DNA of 64,000 bases from Siphonodentalium dalli (lineage: Eukaryota > Mollusca > Scaphopoda > Gadilida > Siphonodentaliidae). The notes under the pieces were generated by a model. That model searched no databases. It was not told the DNA's origin and saw only the letters and a list, made by a program, of their open reading frames with translations. Every line of letters begins with the position of its first letter. Position 1 is the stretch's first letter. This document shows positions 50,981 through 61,164 of this stretch, piece after piece. The translations under genes were made by a program, and so were the position numbers. Location: positions 166,660,090 through 166,724,089 of the forward strand of contig CP136062.1 of NCBI GenBank assembly GCA_032622095.1, in the 5' to 3' direction.

Positions 50981-52703
50981 GATGCATTATTAGGAGAGAG
51001 TATTGTGATATGAATTAATACTGATTATAATATGGAATGTTTCGTGTCTCACCGATCACTAAAGCAATTACTATGATATGTTACACGTACTCACTTTGGA
51101 AATAGAACATAGGTGTCTGAGTTGTATCTCACTGCCGATCCTCGATACTATTCCCCGCTGCATGCGGCCATAGCATGTTATAGTTTGCATACATGAGCTA
51201 CTTGACGGGCAGAGTTATAAGTTCATCACCATTTTAACCCTTTCTATTCTATATGGATTATCCCATTCAGTTATAAAAAAAGTACATCGGAATGGTCTAT
51301 TATTGGTTTCGAGGGATGTTAATGTGACAAAAGCAGACGACAGATAAATTAAAGTGCAGAATAAGCCATATATAATGAGGGAAATGTTTAGACAATAAGT
51401 TCAAAAAACGACCTATGTTGAACCTATTATCTGACCATTTCCTACGGTTCCCTAAAATATAGATGACCTAGACGGACAGGCCTCACCCGATCTGCATGTA
51501 TCCCATGGGTATGTGTTCAATGGACCATCTGGTAATAATACTCAACGGCACCGGAGCCTTGTGCCTTGGTTAAAAAATCACAAAGTTTTATGCAAAAAAA
51601 AGAAGGATTTTTTTCACTAATTTCTGAAAAATTTATAATTTTGAGGCTAAATTTTAGATACTGCATGAAACCGGTACATTTTCCACCACTAGGCATTTTG
51701 TAACACCGTCACAAATGTTACAAGACTTAGTGTTACTAAAATACATATTTTGAGCATCTTACTAGATGATTTGTGAGATACTAGAGAGACCGCTCGTAGA
51801 CGGGTGTTACACGTGATATGAATATTACAAATGATATAAAGTCTCCAGTAGAAAATGGCAGCATATTTTTTAGCCACATGTTACAAAGCGTTACAAGTGT
51901 TATATCACATTACAAATTTAGTTAATAATTGTTTTGTGATTTTCTGGTGCTCTTCATTAAGCTTACCAATCTAATGTGACTAGTGTCTTGGCTGAACAAT
52001 TTGGATTAGTCATTTCATCCTGCATGACCAAACACTGAGTTAACCAAGAACAAACTACGTAAGTAACCCACATGTAGGTTAAGGTGACTCTCAAAATATT
52101 ACCCACTGGTATATTATGTCTCTCCAGCAATTACTTCACACACCTGGAATGGTTGCTAATTAGGCCATTCGTGAATCAGAGTGATACTAGTATCTGTTGT
52201 GTGGACAAACAGCAGCAAAGTCCTAATACCTTAATCCCTTAATGGGTTTGAGATAATGAAGGTGCAGTGATACACAGCTAATTTCACAGGTTTTGTAGTA
52301 AGTTCGATAATCTGCATGAGTTGATTTTAAGTGAGAGGGTTTAATAGTTGTTTTGTTGTAAAGGTGTATCACCCAGATATTACTTAGACCCATTATATAC
52401 TATTCAATGTTCAAATGAGCCATGTCTGTTAAAAATATTTTTGAAAAAGATGAGGGGGGGGGGGGGCGGCTGAATTTTTACACAGCCTATGTTGGGTATA
52501 CATAGACAAAATGAACTTATCTTTGGAGAACACCCATGCGATTTGACACCTGCACTATACCTCTACACGTTTACATGGTCAGATTTAAACTTTTAAAAGT
52601 TAATATAATTTAAAACCCACTTGCGCGTCTACCTATTGTTGTCGCTTTCAAGAGCATTATCCCGACGAATGTCTTCCAGAGAAGAAGCCAAGGTGTTAGA
52701 TCG
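50981..52703. other. intergenic, nothing recognised
   Basis: No gene is supported. About 70 bp at 51655-51720 (GGTACATTTTCCACCACTAG...) recur inverted at about 54645-54715. A G12 run followed by CGG lies near 52455. Confidence 0.5.
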
Positions 52704-52788
52704 CCGAGGTGGTAATTATTTTGTGAGTCATTATTAGCTCAACTGTGCATTATCTAAATAATGACCAGCAAAATAATGACCACCTCGG
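52704..52788. repeat. 85-bp palindrome
   Basis: CCGAGGTGGTAATTATTTTG at the left pairs with CAAAATAATGACCACCTCGG at the right. The middle (CATTATTAG / CTAAATAATG) is partly paired. AATAATGACC near the end also occurs in the hairpin at 54214, suggesting related elements. Confidence 0.8.
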
Positions 52789-53419
52789 AAAGAGGAATAA
52801 ACACTCCTGGTTAAGTGGTCCTGCTTTTAAGCTGATGGATGCTACAATGAATTATTATGATGTTGGTAGAGCAAAGTGATGCTGAACTGAATTCATATTT
52901 TGCGAAAAACGTCAGACAAGGACAGTGGATTGAGATGGTTTCGCGCGAAACTTTTATCCAAATGTTCAATAGTTGGAAATATCAATGAGTCAATGACACA
53001 TCAATTGTTTAAATAACAATAAGTTTACATTTATCTAATGTTAAAATTAAAATCGTTCTTATATTTGCTGAAAATGTGTACTAAAAGTGTCATACTAGTA
53101 ATTTGGAAAAATTACCACCATAGCTCATGTTTGGCAATGTATATATACAACAATTGGAAAGCTTGAGGTATACCAGTTGTATACTTGCAGCATTTGCACA
53201 TTAATATTTAAATATAACATGTTGATTGCCAAGCAAAATAAAGTTCGTATATGTACATGGAAACCTTAGATGAAACAGATCGCCATGTACGATAAGTTTG
53301 ACCAACCAACACCCACCCCCACAGTCATATTATATAAATAACTTATCGGTCTATATCTGAATTAAATCAAGGTAAACTAAAAGAAAGTCCTACAAATAAT
53401 AGAACGTGAAGAACGATAA
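52789..53419. other. intergenic, nothing recognised
   Basis: AT-rich sequence with no repeat or gene that I can support. Confidence 0.5.
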
Positions 53420-53423
53420 TTAA

Positions 53424-53777
53424 CCCTTTACCCAATATAACGGCCCTGTGCGCCTCGCATATATAAGAGAATGCATTGGCTTAACACATTAAAAATTGTA
53501 AAATTGTTAAAGAATGTAAGAAAAAATGGTAAAAAGTGTTAAAAAAAGATTTTTTTTAGGCCAATGCATTCTCTTATATATGCGAGGCGACCTATGGTCG
53601 ACTCGCATATATAAGAGAATGCATTGGCACAGGGTATAACTGTAACTATCACAATGTGGTCAAGGAGCCGGTTCCAATGATATCCATATGTGTATGGTTC
53701 TATTGAGACAGACCGAAGATATTTTAGGCTGTTGAAGCTTTATTTGGCCGGTTTTGGCCGGTTTGTTGGGTAAAGGG
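53424..53777. mobile_element. piggyBac-like MITE, copy 2
   Basis: The ends CCCTTTACCCAA (53424) and TTGGGTAAAGGG (53777) are inverted, with perfect TTAA on both sides (53420-53423 and 53778-53781). It is the same family as 38012-38400, sharing AACTGTAACTATCACAATG and TTTTGGCCGG. The left hairpin is half deleted: CTGTG jumps directly to CGCCTCGCATATATAAGAG, leaving only the right arm of the stem. The right hairpin is intact at 53560-53628. No transposase is encoded. Confidence 0.93.
53560..53628 (-). repeat. 69-nt hairpin module, copy 4
   Basis: This is a complete stem-loop with the same sequence and orientation as the copies at 38173 and 49707, followed by CACAGGG. Confidence 0.93.
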
Positions 53778-54213
53778 TTAAGGGTTTCAAGATGTAATCG
53801 CGTCTACTCTAAAATAACGATTAAAATGTACCCAACATCAAACATAAAATGGACGGGCAAAACAGAAAACTAAGAGAAAACAAGAAATCCAGTAGAAGAA
53901 TGCAAAGTTAATACCCCGAAAAGGGATGCAGGATAGTTTGCAAAATGGAGGGGGTGCAATTAAAAATTCGAAGCTTGAAGCTTCGAAACCCATGTAACCA
54001 CGTCCCTTCTTTGACCAAATGGGGGTTATTGAAATTCAAGCTAGCAATCGCTCAACAAATAACGATTGAATATGAAGTCATATAAGAAAAAAGGCTGATA
54101 TAGATAAAAAAAATTATACACAATCGAAAGACCACTTTGTTCACAACACAGTGTCCGAATACCCATATGCCATTCGTATATGGTGTGCACATGGGTGTGT
54201 GGGTTTTAAGTCA

Positions 54214-54314
54214 GATAATGACCTCGTGGAGTGTCTGAGACCAAATAATCACCCGCGGCCGCTTCGCGGCCTTGGGTGATTATTTGGCCGCAGACACTCC
54301 ACAAGGTCATTATC
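54214..54314. repeat. 101-bp GC-cored hairpin
   Basis: GATAATGACCTCGTGGAGTG pairs with CACTCCACAAGGTCATTATC, and CAAATAATCACCC pairs with GGGTGATTATTTG. The tip is GCGGCCGC-TTCG-CGGCC. There are a few mismatches near GAGAC/GCCGCA. It is a fold-back element, or a structure related to the 52704-52788 palindrome. Confidence 0.85.
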
Positions 54315-54900
54315 CTTTACATAAAGAGTGTTCATCTATAATGTAAAGAGTGTTTATACTTTCAATGGCCTTGATTTGCACTGATCATTTTTATCCTTTT
54401 GAGAATTTGAGAAGAAAGGATATTCCATCTTCCCACACAACAAAAACCTCCTGTCATGTGGTAGAGAACTAAGAGAAATTCTATTGAGCACAAACTATGT
54501 GGATATCAAAATATTTGGAAAACAGTTGTATGAGAGTTAATTATTGCCAGCATATGACCATATTTTTAGATACCTAACAGGGCGGTTCTCACTTATGGTA
54601 AGGGGTGTCTCAATTCTTCCGATTATAAGGATTATACTCTAACTAAACCATTGTAACAGTTGTAACACTTTAACAAAATGCCTAGTGGAGGACAAATGTA
54701 CCGGCTTCGTGCAATATATGCTAAAGTGTGTTAGAATCATGGAAAATGCACGAGAATTTCGGACTGGAATTATATTTATAAAAAAACCCCAAAGAGATCG
54801 CCTTCTTGTAGGCCTACACACATTTAAAAAACAATTGTTTTCGCTTTTGATATTATTAGACCAAATATTCTGTATGGTATCAACTCATGTTATACACAAG
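54315..54900. other. intergenic, nothing recognised
   Basis: The segment 54645-54715 is an inverted relative of 51655-51720. The open frames at 54639-54821 and 54685-54927 lie on opposite strands of the same DNA and have no motif. Confidence 0.45.
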
Positions 54901-55396
54901 CCTTTCCCCAGTTCAATTGTTTTTTGAAAAATAAATAAATCATCAACCATTCTCCAACCTATTTTAATAAAAAAAATGTCATTTTGTTAACCTCACCACC
55001 TCAAAAATTCGATTGTACATAACACGGTATAAAATTTCACCAAATATCACCTTTGGGATTCTAGTCATATTTCTACAAGAAATTGGCAAAACTGCAATCT
55101 AAGTGATGCATACCATTACTTATGAATATTCCAACTCAATGGAACCATAAAAACCTTTCCCAGTTCAATTGTTGTTTGAAAAATAAATAAATCATCAACC
55201 ATTCTCCAACCTCTTTTAATAAAAAATGACATTTTGTTAACCCCACCACCGGAAAAATTCAATTCTGCATAACACGGTATAAAATTTCACCAAATATCAC
55301 ATTTGGTATTCTAGTCATATTTCTACAAGAAATTGGCAGAACTGCAATCTTAGTGATGCATACCATTACTTGTGAATATTCCAACTCAATGGAACC
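54901..55396 (+). repeat. 253-bp tandem duplication
   Basis: Copy 1 starts at 54901 and copy 2 at 55154 (CCTTTCC...GTTCAATTGTT). The copies are about 95% alike by eye through CAACTCAATGGAACCA. A more diverged third relative is recognisable at about 55950-56060 (GAAATTTTGCCGAACAC, GGAATTCTGGCCATATTT). Confidence 0.9.
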
Positions 55397-56283
55397 AAAA
55401 TTGTCACATTGGTTAAATATGGCAACCAAATATGAAAAATGGTATAGTGTGCCAGTGTGTCATGCAATTCCTTAAAAGTTGTAGTTAAGGGAACGAATTG
55501 AGTACTCTGTCTTATATACATGGACTACCAACTTTTTCTAATGCACACTTGTTAATTATTTACAATTGCATGTAGCGACTAATATTACCAGAATTATTGG
55601 AATTTTCAATCACAAACTTGACATCAAAATAGACCCTCAAAGAATCACTATTCAGGTTTGGACCATTTTTTTAAGTAACAAGGAAATACTTTTAATATCA
55701 AACAAAGGTGTTTATTTTTTTATCTGTCTTAACTGCATCGCTCTGATGGGTTTTTAGACAAAATTACTAAAGATGGCTTGCAAAATGGCAAAAAAGTTGA
55801 TTTCTTTTTTTTTACATATAACCTAAACATTATTCTCTGTTCGGAGAATATTCTGACTCACATTGTCATTAAACATGTTTATGAATCAACTAAATATTGT
55901 ATTCTGGTTGTCCCAGTACCTTATGAGGCATGATAAATTCATTATATAGGATGCAGTGTGAAATTTTGCCGAACACTTCTTTTGGAATTCTGGCCATATT
56001 TTGGAACCGAAGTCGGCAGAACGTTGAAACTGAATTGAGAGCGGCCATATTGCATGTCTACTTTGGTACAATAGCATCAAACTTCTGTCCCTTTGGCATC
56101 AAAATTGACTGACTGATGTCAGGAAATAACCGTTTTCTCCATTGTGCATATAAAACGGTATCAAGATGGTGAACTCCCTAGCATTAATTCTCTATCGATT
56201 AACATATCATTCAGTTATTGATGTTACAGTTTTTTTTATTGCGCTTAAACCTTTCCTTACTAAATGGATTCTACCACCAGTTA
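55397..56283. other. intergenic, diverged repeat remnant
   Basis: Apart from the third diverged copy of the 253-bp unit, nothing is recognised. Small ORFs (55566-55757, 55886-56080, 55930-56112) have no domain. Confidence 0.45.
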
Positions 56284-56706
56284 TAAAAATATCAGCTAGG
56301 CGAAACGATAAAAATATACAAACAGACGAAACGATAAAAATATACAGATAGACGAAATGACAAAAATATACAGATAGACGAAACATACAGATAGATGGAA
56401 TGACAAATATATACAAACAGACGGAACAATAAACATATACAGACAGACAAAACGATAAAAATATACAGACAGACAAAACGATAAAAATATACAGATAGAT
56501 GAAATGACAAAAATTAGACGAAATGACAAAAATATACAGATAGACGAAACGATAAAAATATACAGATAGACGAAACGACAAAAATATACAGACAGACGAA
56601 ATGATAAAAATATACTGATATACGAAACGATGAAAATATACAGACAGACGAAACGATAAAAATATACAGATAGACGAAACGATAAAACTATACGGATAGA
56701 CGAAAC
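56284..56706. repeat. 26-bp minisatellite, ~16 units
   Basis: The unit reads GACGAAACGATAAAAATATACAGATA, with AT/AC variants and occasional short units. Minus-strand frames of 199 and 137 codons run through it because the unit lacks stops in several frames. Their Tyr/Phe/Ile-rich repeats are not evidence of a protein. Confidence 0.95.
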
Positions 56707-56900
56707 CAAATTTCCATTGAGCGCTGTTCGGTCCTAAATCCTGCTCGGTAATTGTACGCCCATTCTTTGTGTGCATTTTTTCTACGCCGCAAAATTTCAA
56801 AAACAAAATGGAATGTATATCGAAGTATTTCTATTATTTCTTTATGTCATCAAACAGACCAGATATTTAGTCATATTGTTATCGGTAGAAATAGACCTTA

Positions 56901-57465
56901 AGGGCGTGTTTACATTGCTGTAGATCTGTATAGAGTTCTACACGCATACTAGTGTAAACGGATTGATATCGAAATGCTCACAGAAAGAAAACGGCATTCG
57001 TTCGTGTGAGCAAATATTGTATCTGTTATAAGTCACGTTCAAAACCGAGGTATCGCGACAGGCCAATCTGTTTTGATTAATTGTTACTCGGGCTTGGCGA
57101 ATGTGCTTAATCTTTCTTTGTCATTTCAATTCATGTAGTTTGTGTGCTGGTGCGTGTGGTGACAAAATATTTAACATAAAGTGTTTAATAAACAGTATAT
57201 CTTATTAATATGTGTTCTTCTTGGAGCTTGGTATATTATACCTCAGAACACTCAGTGAACAACAGAGCGACCGCTTTGGTCTGCTGATAGTTGATTCATT
57301 GTTTTTGTCTGGCCTAAACTGACACGCCTCATAGTGAATAGTCAATTACCAGAGTACTGATGAGCACGCGTTCACTATCAGTAATCATGTTGTAGTCACA
57401 ATAATCTGCGACACGTGACTTCACACAGATCAGCACACAGATCTACAGCAATGTAAATAAACCCT
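56901..57465. mobile_element. 565-bp element with terminal inverted repeats
   Basis: AGGGCGTGTTTACATTGCTG at the left and CAGCAATGTAAATAAACCCT at the right are inverted and continue with TAGATCTGT / ACAGATCTA, giving about 30 bp of TIR. The interior has no ORF of interest. No target duplication is clear. It sits just upstream of the LINE. Confidence 0.75.
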
Positions 57466-58060
57466 AATCCTGTGTTGTTATGAGAAAAGTGTTGCATCAT
57501 ACTGGACTTCTACAAAGTTTCTATTTGAGCACATGAAGAAATGTTATTATTTTCTTTTATCGTGTCACTGCAAGAGTTTTCGTTTCTTTTTTTGTTGCGC
57601 GCCATTAATCCAAACATATAATAGATTCTGGACTTCCGGTGTAAACAAAAGTTATACTTTTTTGTGCTCCGCAATATATCCCTTTATTTCTCAAAATGAG
57701 AAGTGCCATGATAAAACGATGAACAGTGCCTTATTGTGGTGTTCCTCGCGCTTCGTGTGGGCATGGAATGTTTTGTGATCCGCGTTGGATTCTCACAAGG
57801 TGGTAAAAATAATTTTGTTCTGCCAAAGTTTGTTGTCGTCAATTGATTTTGTAATCGTCGCCATGTTTTTCCAACACTGCTCCTACCCAATCGTGAACTG
57901 TACTCACTATGAACGTCCATAGAAGAGGATTTCTCGCCGGCCAAAAATGTCACGCATGAGTACCACGAGTACTTCGGCTCGCCGAAGTGCACCTGGGGAA
58001 TTCCCTACTGTTTAATTGGTTTCGCGTCTCACGCTGTTGGCTGATACAATAAACACTTAA
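57466..58060 (+). other. region upstream of LINE ORF1, possible 5' UTR
   Basis: No gene is recognised. The stretch lies between the 565-bp element and the ORF1 start and may contain the LINE 5' untranslated region, but no boundary can be seen. ORFs at 57533-57778 (plus) and 57684-57992 (minus) overlap on opposite strands. A short Cys-containing stretch reading YCGVPRASCGHGMFC near 57730 is intriguing but too short to assign. Confidence 0.4.
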
Positions 58061-59944
58061 ATGGACGGCCTGATTACTAGCTCAATGGACATATTGAATG
58101 ACACTCAACTCAATAGTATTGCTGTACCAAGATACAACAACGGTATGTCCAGTCGCAGACAATCAGATGTTGATCACTGTTACGCCAAAAGTGCCATATT
58201 CGATTCCCTGCATTCATTGTACTCGGAACTTTCAAAGCTCACTTCAGATGATGATGTTAGCAATGACCAAATTATCGCTCCACATTTTCTCGCAGTAAAA
58301 ACGGCTCTTCATTCTACCACAAAAGTAGAACTCGTTAGCTCCATTCAAGACTGTGCTTATGATGAGGATGCACTAAAGCGCTTAAGGTGTTATGCTTTCA
58401 ACCAGGCGAAATGTCTTCCTTCATTTCCATACGATCCTTCATCGATTCTGAAACAACGGATCAAATCCAGCAAGTCTAATGAATCCATCTCAGAAAAACT
58501 TTCCCTCGACATTTTTAACTTGTTTTCCTTTCTCGTAGACGAGAACTCGGAATCCCTGAATGACATCATCAGCAAGTCCAGGAACTTGCGTCCTCAAACA
58601 AGTCTTTCACAGCCGAAATCACGCGATTATGACATCGAGCATGATGACTCATCTCGCCTTTCTCCATCTGTTACCTCTTCACTTCTGAATATTCACAAGG
58701 AACTACTTCTTATAAAAACCGACCAGTTTTCTGCAACAGATAATTGTATTTACGAGATGCCTTCTCTTAAGGGCCAACTAGCCAGTTTAGAATCCCGTGT
58801 AACGACATTGGAACATAAATTGCAATGCTTAGACGCTGTACCTGAACTTATTACAAAGTATGCGAAACTTGAGTCTACCGTCTCTGATATGTTTGAAGAA
58901 TTTGTAAGCGATGACAAGTCAACCAGAAAACTCAGTTCTGATCTTGCAGACTATAAAGTATGTAACAAACAATCTATGAGAGATATTCAAAACGACATTA
59001 ATTCTCTTGAAAAGTGTTTATCTGATACCGACAACAGGATTAAGTCTCACACTGGTTCAATTGCTACAATGAACGACGCACTCAAGAAAAAACTTCCTTC
59101 TGACGAAAAATGTACAATGGACATGACAAAAGATTTCATGAACTTTGCAAAATCTACCATGAAATCATTTTCGACCGAAACTATTGGAAAGCTTGATACC
59201 TTTACAAAATCGCTCTCTGATTCCGTCCTTCTCATTAACAAATGTCAAACTGATATATCGAAGGGAATCCTGAAGCTTTGTGACACACCTCTGGATAGAA
59301 CATCTTACACACCTCATTCGTCTTCCTCGACTTCGGCTAAGTTTTCTAGGCCATCCCTATCTACCATTAGTGATATTTCGACAACTCAAGTTCAAAAATC
59401 CGATCTAGGATTCTCCAAACTAACAGTTGTTGATATTGCTGGGTACTCTGATCGCCCTACGAAAGATGTTTCCTCGACAAAGAGTACACCAGTCAAGGTA
59501 CCCAGACATACAAGGAATCATTCACCTCATTCCGTGGATCGCACCTTAGATTCCAATGACAGTCGTCGCGATATTCCGCATGACCAACATGTTGGCTATG
59601 AACCCAATCATCGCACAGACAGAAGTGCAACGTTCTTCAAACAGCGAAACCAGGAACCTCTGAAAACCTGTCGCGTGTTTCTCTCCAATCTAGAGGACAG
59701 AGTTACAGCGGGAACAGTTAGACGTTACCTGGAAGACAATGGCATCAATTTCACTGTTATTCGTATTTTTAAACCCCGCCAACCGAACGGCTATGCATCA
59801 GCCAGGATCAACATTGAATGCGAGAGTATAGATGACGTTCTAGCCGATTTTTTCTGGCCGTCTGATGTTTCCGCCACACCTTGGGTACCACACAACGTTT
59901 ACAAGAACCGAAACGTCAGATCGAATCAGAATATTGATCACTAG
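58061..59944 (+). CDS. LINE ORF1 protein, coiled coil and RRM-like domain
   Basis: This is a 627-residue RNA-binding-type ORF1 protein. Residues 1-200 are acidic and Ser-rich without a known domain. Residues about 205-340 are strongly heptad-like (LLNIHKELLLIK, LASLESRVTTLEHKL, DINSLEKCL), consistent with coiled coils for trimer or oligomer formation. Residues about 410-530 are a disordered Ser/Thr/Pro-rich linker. Residues 536-615 look RRM-like: RVFLSNL fits the RNP2 strand, GYASARINI fits the RNP1 region, and the end carries FWPSDVSATPWVPH, as in ORF1 proteins of several LINE clades. The ATG at 58061 is the first in frame after an upstream stop. ORF1 ends 61 bp before the first ATG of the ORF2 frame. 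In LINEs this protein binds the element RNA and helps integration. No frameshift is seen, so the copy is young. Confidence 0.85.
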   Translation: MDGLITSSMDILNDTQLNSIAVPRYNNGMSSRRQSDVDHCYAKSAIFDSLHSLYSELSKLTSDDDVSNDQIIAPHFLAVKTALHSTTKVELVSSIQDCAYDEDALKRLRCYAFNQAKCLPSFPYDPSSILKQRIKSSKSNESISEKLSLDIFNLFSFLVDENSESLNDIISKSRNLRPQTSLSQPKSRDYDIEHDDSSRLSPSVTSSLLNIHKELLLIKTDQFSATDNCIYEMPSLKGQLASLESRVTTLEHKLQCLDAVPELITKYAKLESTVSDMFEEFVSDDKSTRKLSSDLADYKVCNKQSMRDIQNDINSLEKCLSDTDNRIKSHTGSIATMNDALKKKLPSDEKCTMDMTKDFMNFAKSTMKSFSTETIGKLDTFTKSLSDSVLLINKCQTDISKGILKLCDTPLDRTSYTPHSSSSTSAKFSRPSLSTISDISTTQVQKSDLGFSKLTVVDIAGYSDRPTKDVSSTKSTPVKVPRHTRNHSPHSVDRTLDSNDSRRDIPHDQHVGYEPNHRTDRSATFFKQRNQEPLKTCRVFLSNLEDRVTAGTVRRYLEDNGINFTVIRIFKPRQPNGYASARINIECESIDDVLADFFWPSDVSATPWVPHNVYKNRNVRSNQNIDH

Positions 59945-60005
59945 TGTTGTGTTCAAGTGCATGTATTTCTTTCAGAAAAGTTTAACTCACAAATAACTCC
60001 TGACG

Positions 60006-61160
60006 ATGCACCTCAAACCTTGTTCTTTGTTTCAGATTGTATCTCTTGTATTTTTACTGAGTTATGTTTTATACGCTCAACCGTGTCAACATGTACATGT
60101 AGCCTCGTGTACTGGTGTTACAAGGACAGTTTCCCAAGATTTAATCTTTTCTGTCGTCATGTTTAGTCTAGCCACGTGGAACGCGACTGGCATTCTATCG
60201 TCTGCCTACTATTTGAGTAAACTGCTAGACGAAGAAAACATCGACATTTGCGGAATTTCAGAGCATTGGTTAGCAAAAAAAGACTTATTGTTTTTTCAGT
60301 CACTAAACAGTCGATACGACTTTTGTGCCATTAGCGACTCCTCCCAGCGGCTTCCTATGCAGAGGGGACACACGCCTGGTGGTGTTGCACTCCTTTGGAA
60401 TAGAGAGAGGTTCGGAGGAAGAGTATCGCAGTTACCGATCGATGATGACCGGTTAATCGGTATACAAATTAATATGGGGGAGTACTATATATACATCATA
60501 CAAGTATATCTACCGTCATCTAATTATACACTAGAACTTTTTCTTGAATATCTGAAGAAACTACACGATCTTTGGTTCACATTCTCATCTCAAGGTAAAG
60601 TGTTCTTCATTGGTGACTTTAACGCTTGTACACGGCGGCTGGATGAACGTGGAAGTGAGCTAAAGAAGCTGATGGAGCTTCTTAGGCTCAAGTCCGTGAA
60701 TGACGGTTGCTATAATATGGACGTCACATACGTCCCAGCTATGGGGTACGCCGGCTCGGTTATAGATCATATACTGATCAGCTGTTCCGATGACGCTATT
60801 ATTTCGAGTTGCAGTGTTTTAGATGACGACAGCCGAAATGTTTCAAATCACAGACCACTCATAGTTCATATGAATCTTGCCTTGAAATCCATCCCCACTA
60901 ATTCTACTGTGCATAGCTTTCAAGTGCAGAATTTTAACTGGTCAAGATTTAAGTCTAATGACAGCCTAATTGTGTCTTACCAGCGTGATCTCAATTCACA
61001 ATTGCCTGCACAATCAGTAATTAATCGGAATGATCTCAACAATTATTACGACTCTATATGCTCTGCTATCAGGAATAGCGCTGAGAAAAACGTACCGAAA
61101 AAGAAATACAAGTCATTCTTGAAACCTTTTCTGGAGCAAAGAACTAAGCTACTTACATAA
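60006..61160 (+). CDS. LINE ORF2, N-terminal part: APE-type endonuclease
   Basis: This is the endonuclease half of ORF2. Motifs of the endonuclease/exonuclease/phosphatase fold appear in order: TWNATGI (Asn59), ICGISEHWL (Glu86), PGGVALLW, IQVYLP, FFIGDFNAC (Asp204, Asn206), GSVIDHILIS (Asp254) and VSNHRPLIVHMN (His282; the usual SDH reads SNH here). The enzyme would nick target DNA to prime reverse transcription. The frame opens at 60006, but the first ~50 residues are hydrophobic and unlike the family. The Met at 60159, just before FSLATWNATG, is the more likely start. The stop at 61158-61160 is caused by a one-base indel in a T run at 61127-61130. Reading the next frame from there gives FWSKELSYLHNQMHTKRSGW and runs directly into the reverse transcriptase ORF. 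Confidence 0.9.
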   Translation: MHLKPCSLFQIVSLVFLLSYVLYAQPCQHVHVASCTGVTRTVSQDLIFSVVMFSLATWNATGILSSAYYLSKLLDEENIDICGISEHWLAKKDLLFFQSLNSRYDFCAISDSSQRLPMQRGHTPGGVALLWNRERFGGRVSQLPIDDDRLIGIQINMGEYYIYIIQVYLPSSNYTLELFLEYLKKLHDLWFTFSSQGKVFFIGDFNACTRRLDERGSELKKLMELLRLKSVNDGCYNMDVTYVPAMGYAGSVIDHILISCSDDAIISSCSVLDDDSRNVSNHRPLIVHMNLALKSIPTNSTVHSFQVQNFNWSRFKSNDSLIVSYQRDLNSQLPAQSVINRNDLNNYYDSICSAIRNSAEKNVPKKKYKSFLKPFLEQRTKLLT

Positions 61161-61164
61161 TCAA

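Noticed and set aside
56207-56806. 199-residue hydrophobic membrane protein on the minus strand
   Set aside because: The frame is a 26-bp minisatellite. A second overlapping frame gives the same kind of sequence.
57684-57992. THAP-like or other zinc-finger remnant upstream of the LINE
   Set aside because: A few Cys and His residues on the plus strand suggest it, but spacing and length do not fit a known domain.
60006-60158. Signal peptide on the ORF2 protein
   Set aside because: The hydrophobic start lies before the conserved endonuclease start at 60159 and is probably untranslated sequence that happens to be open.
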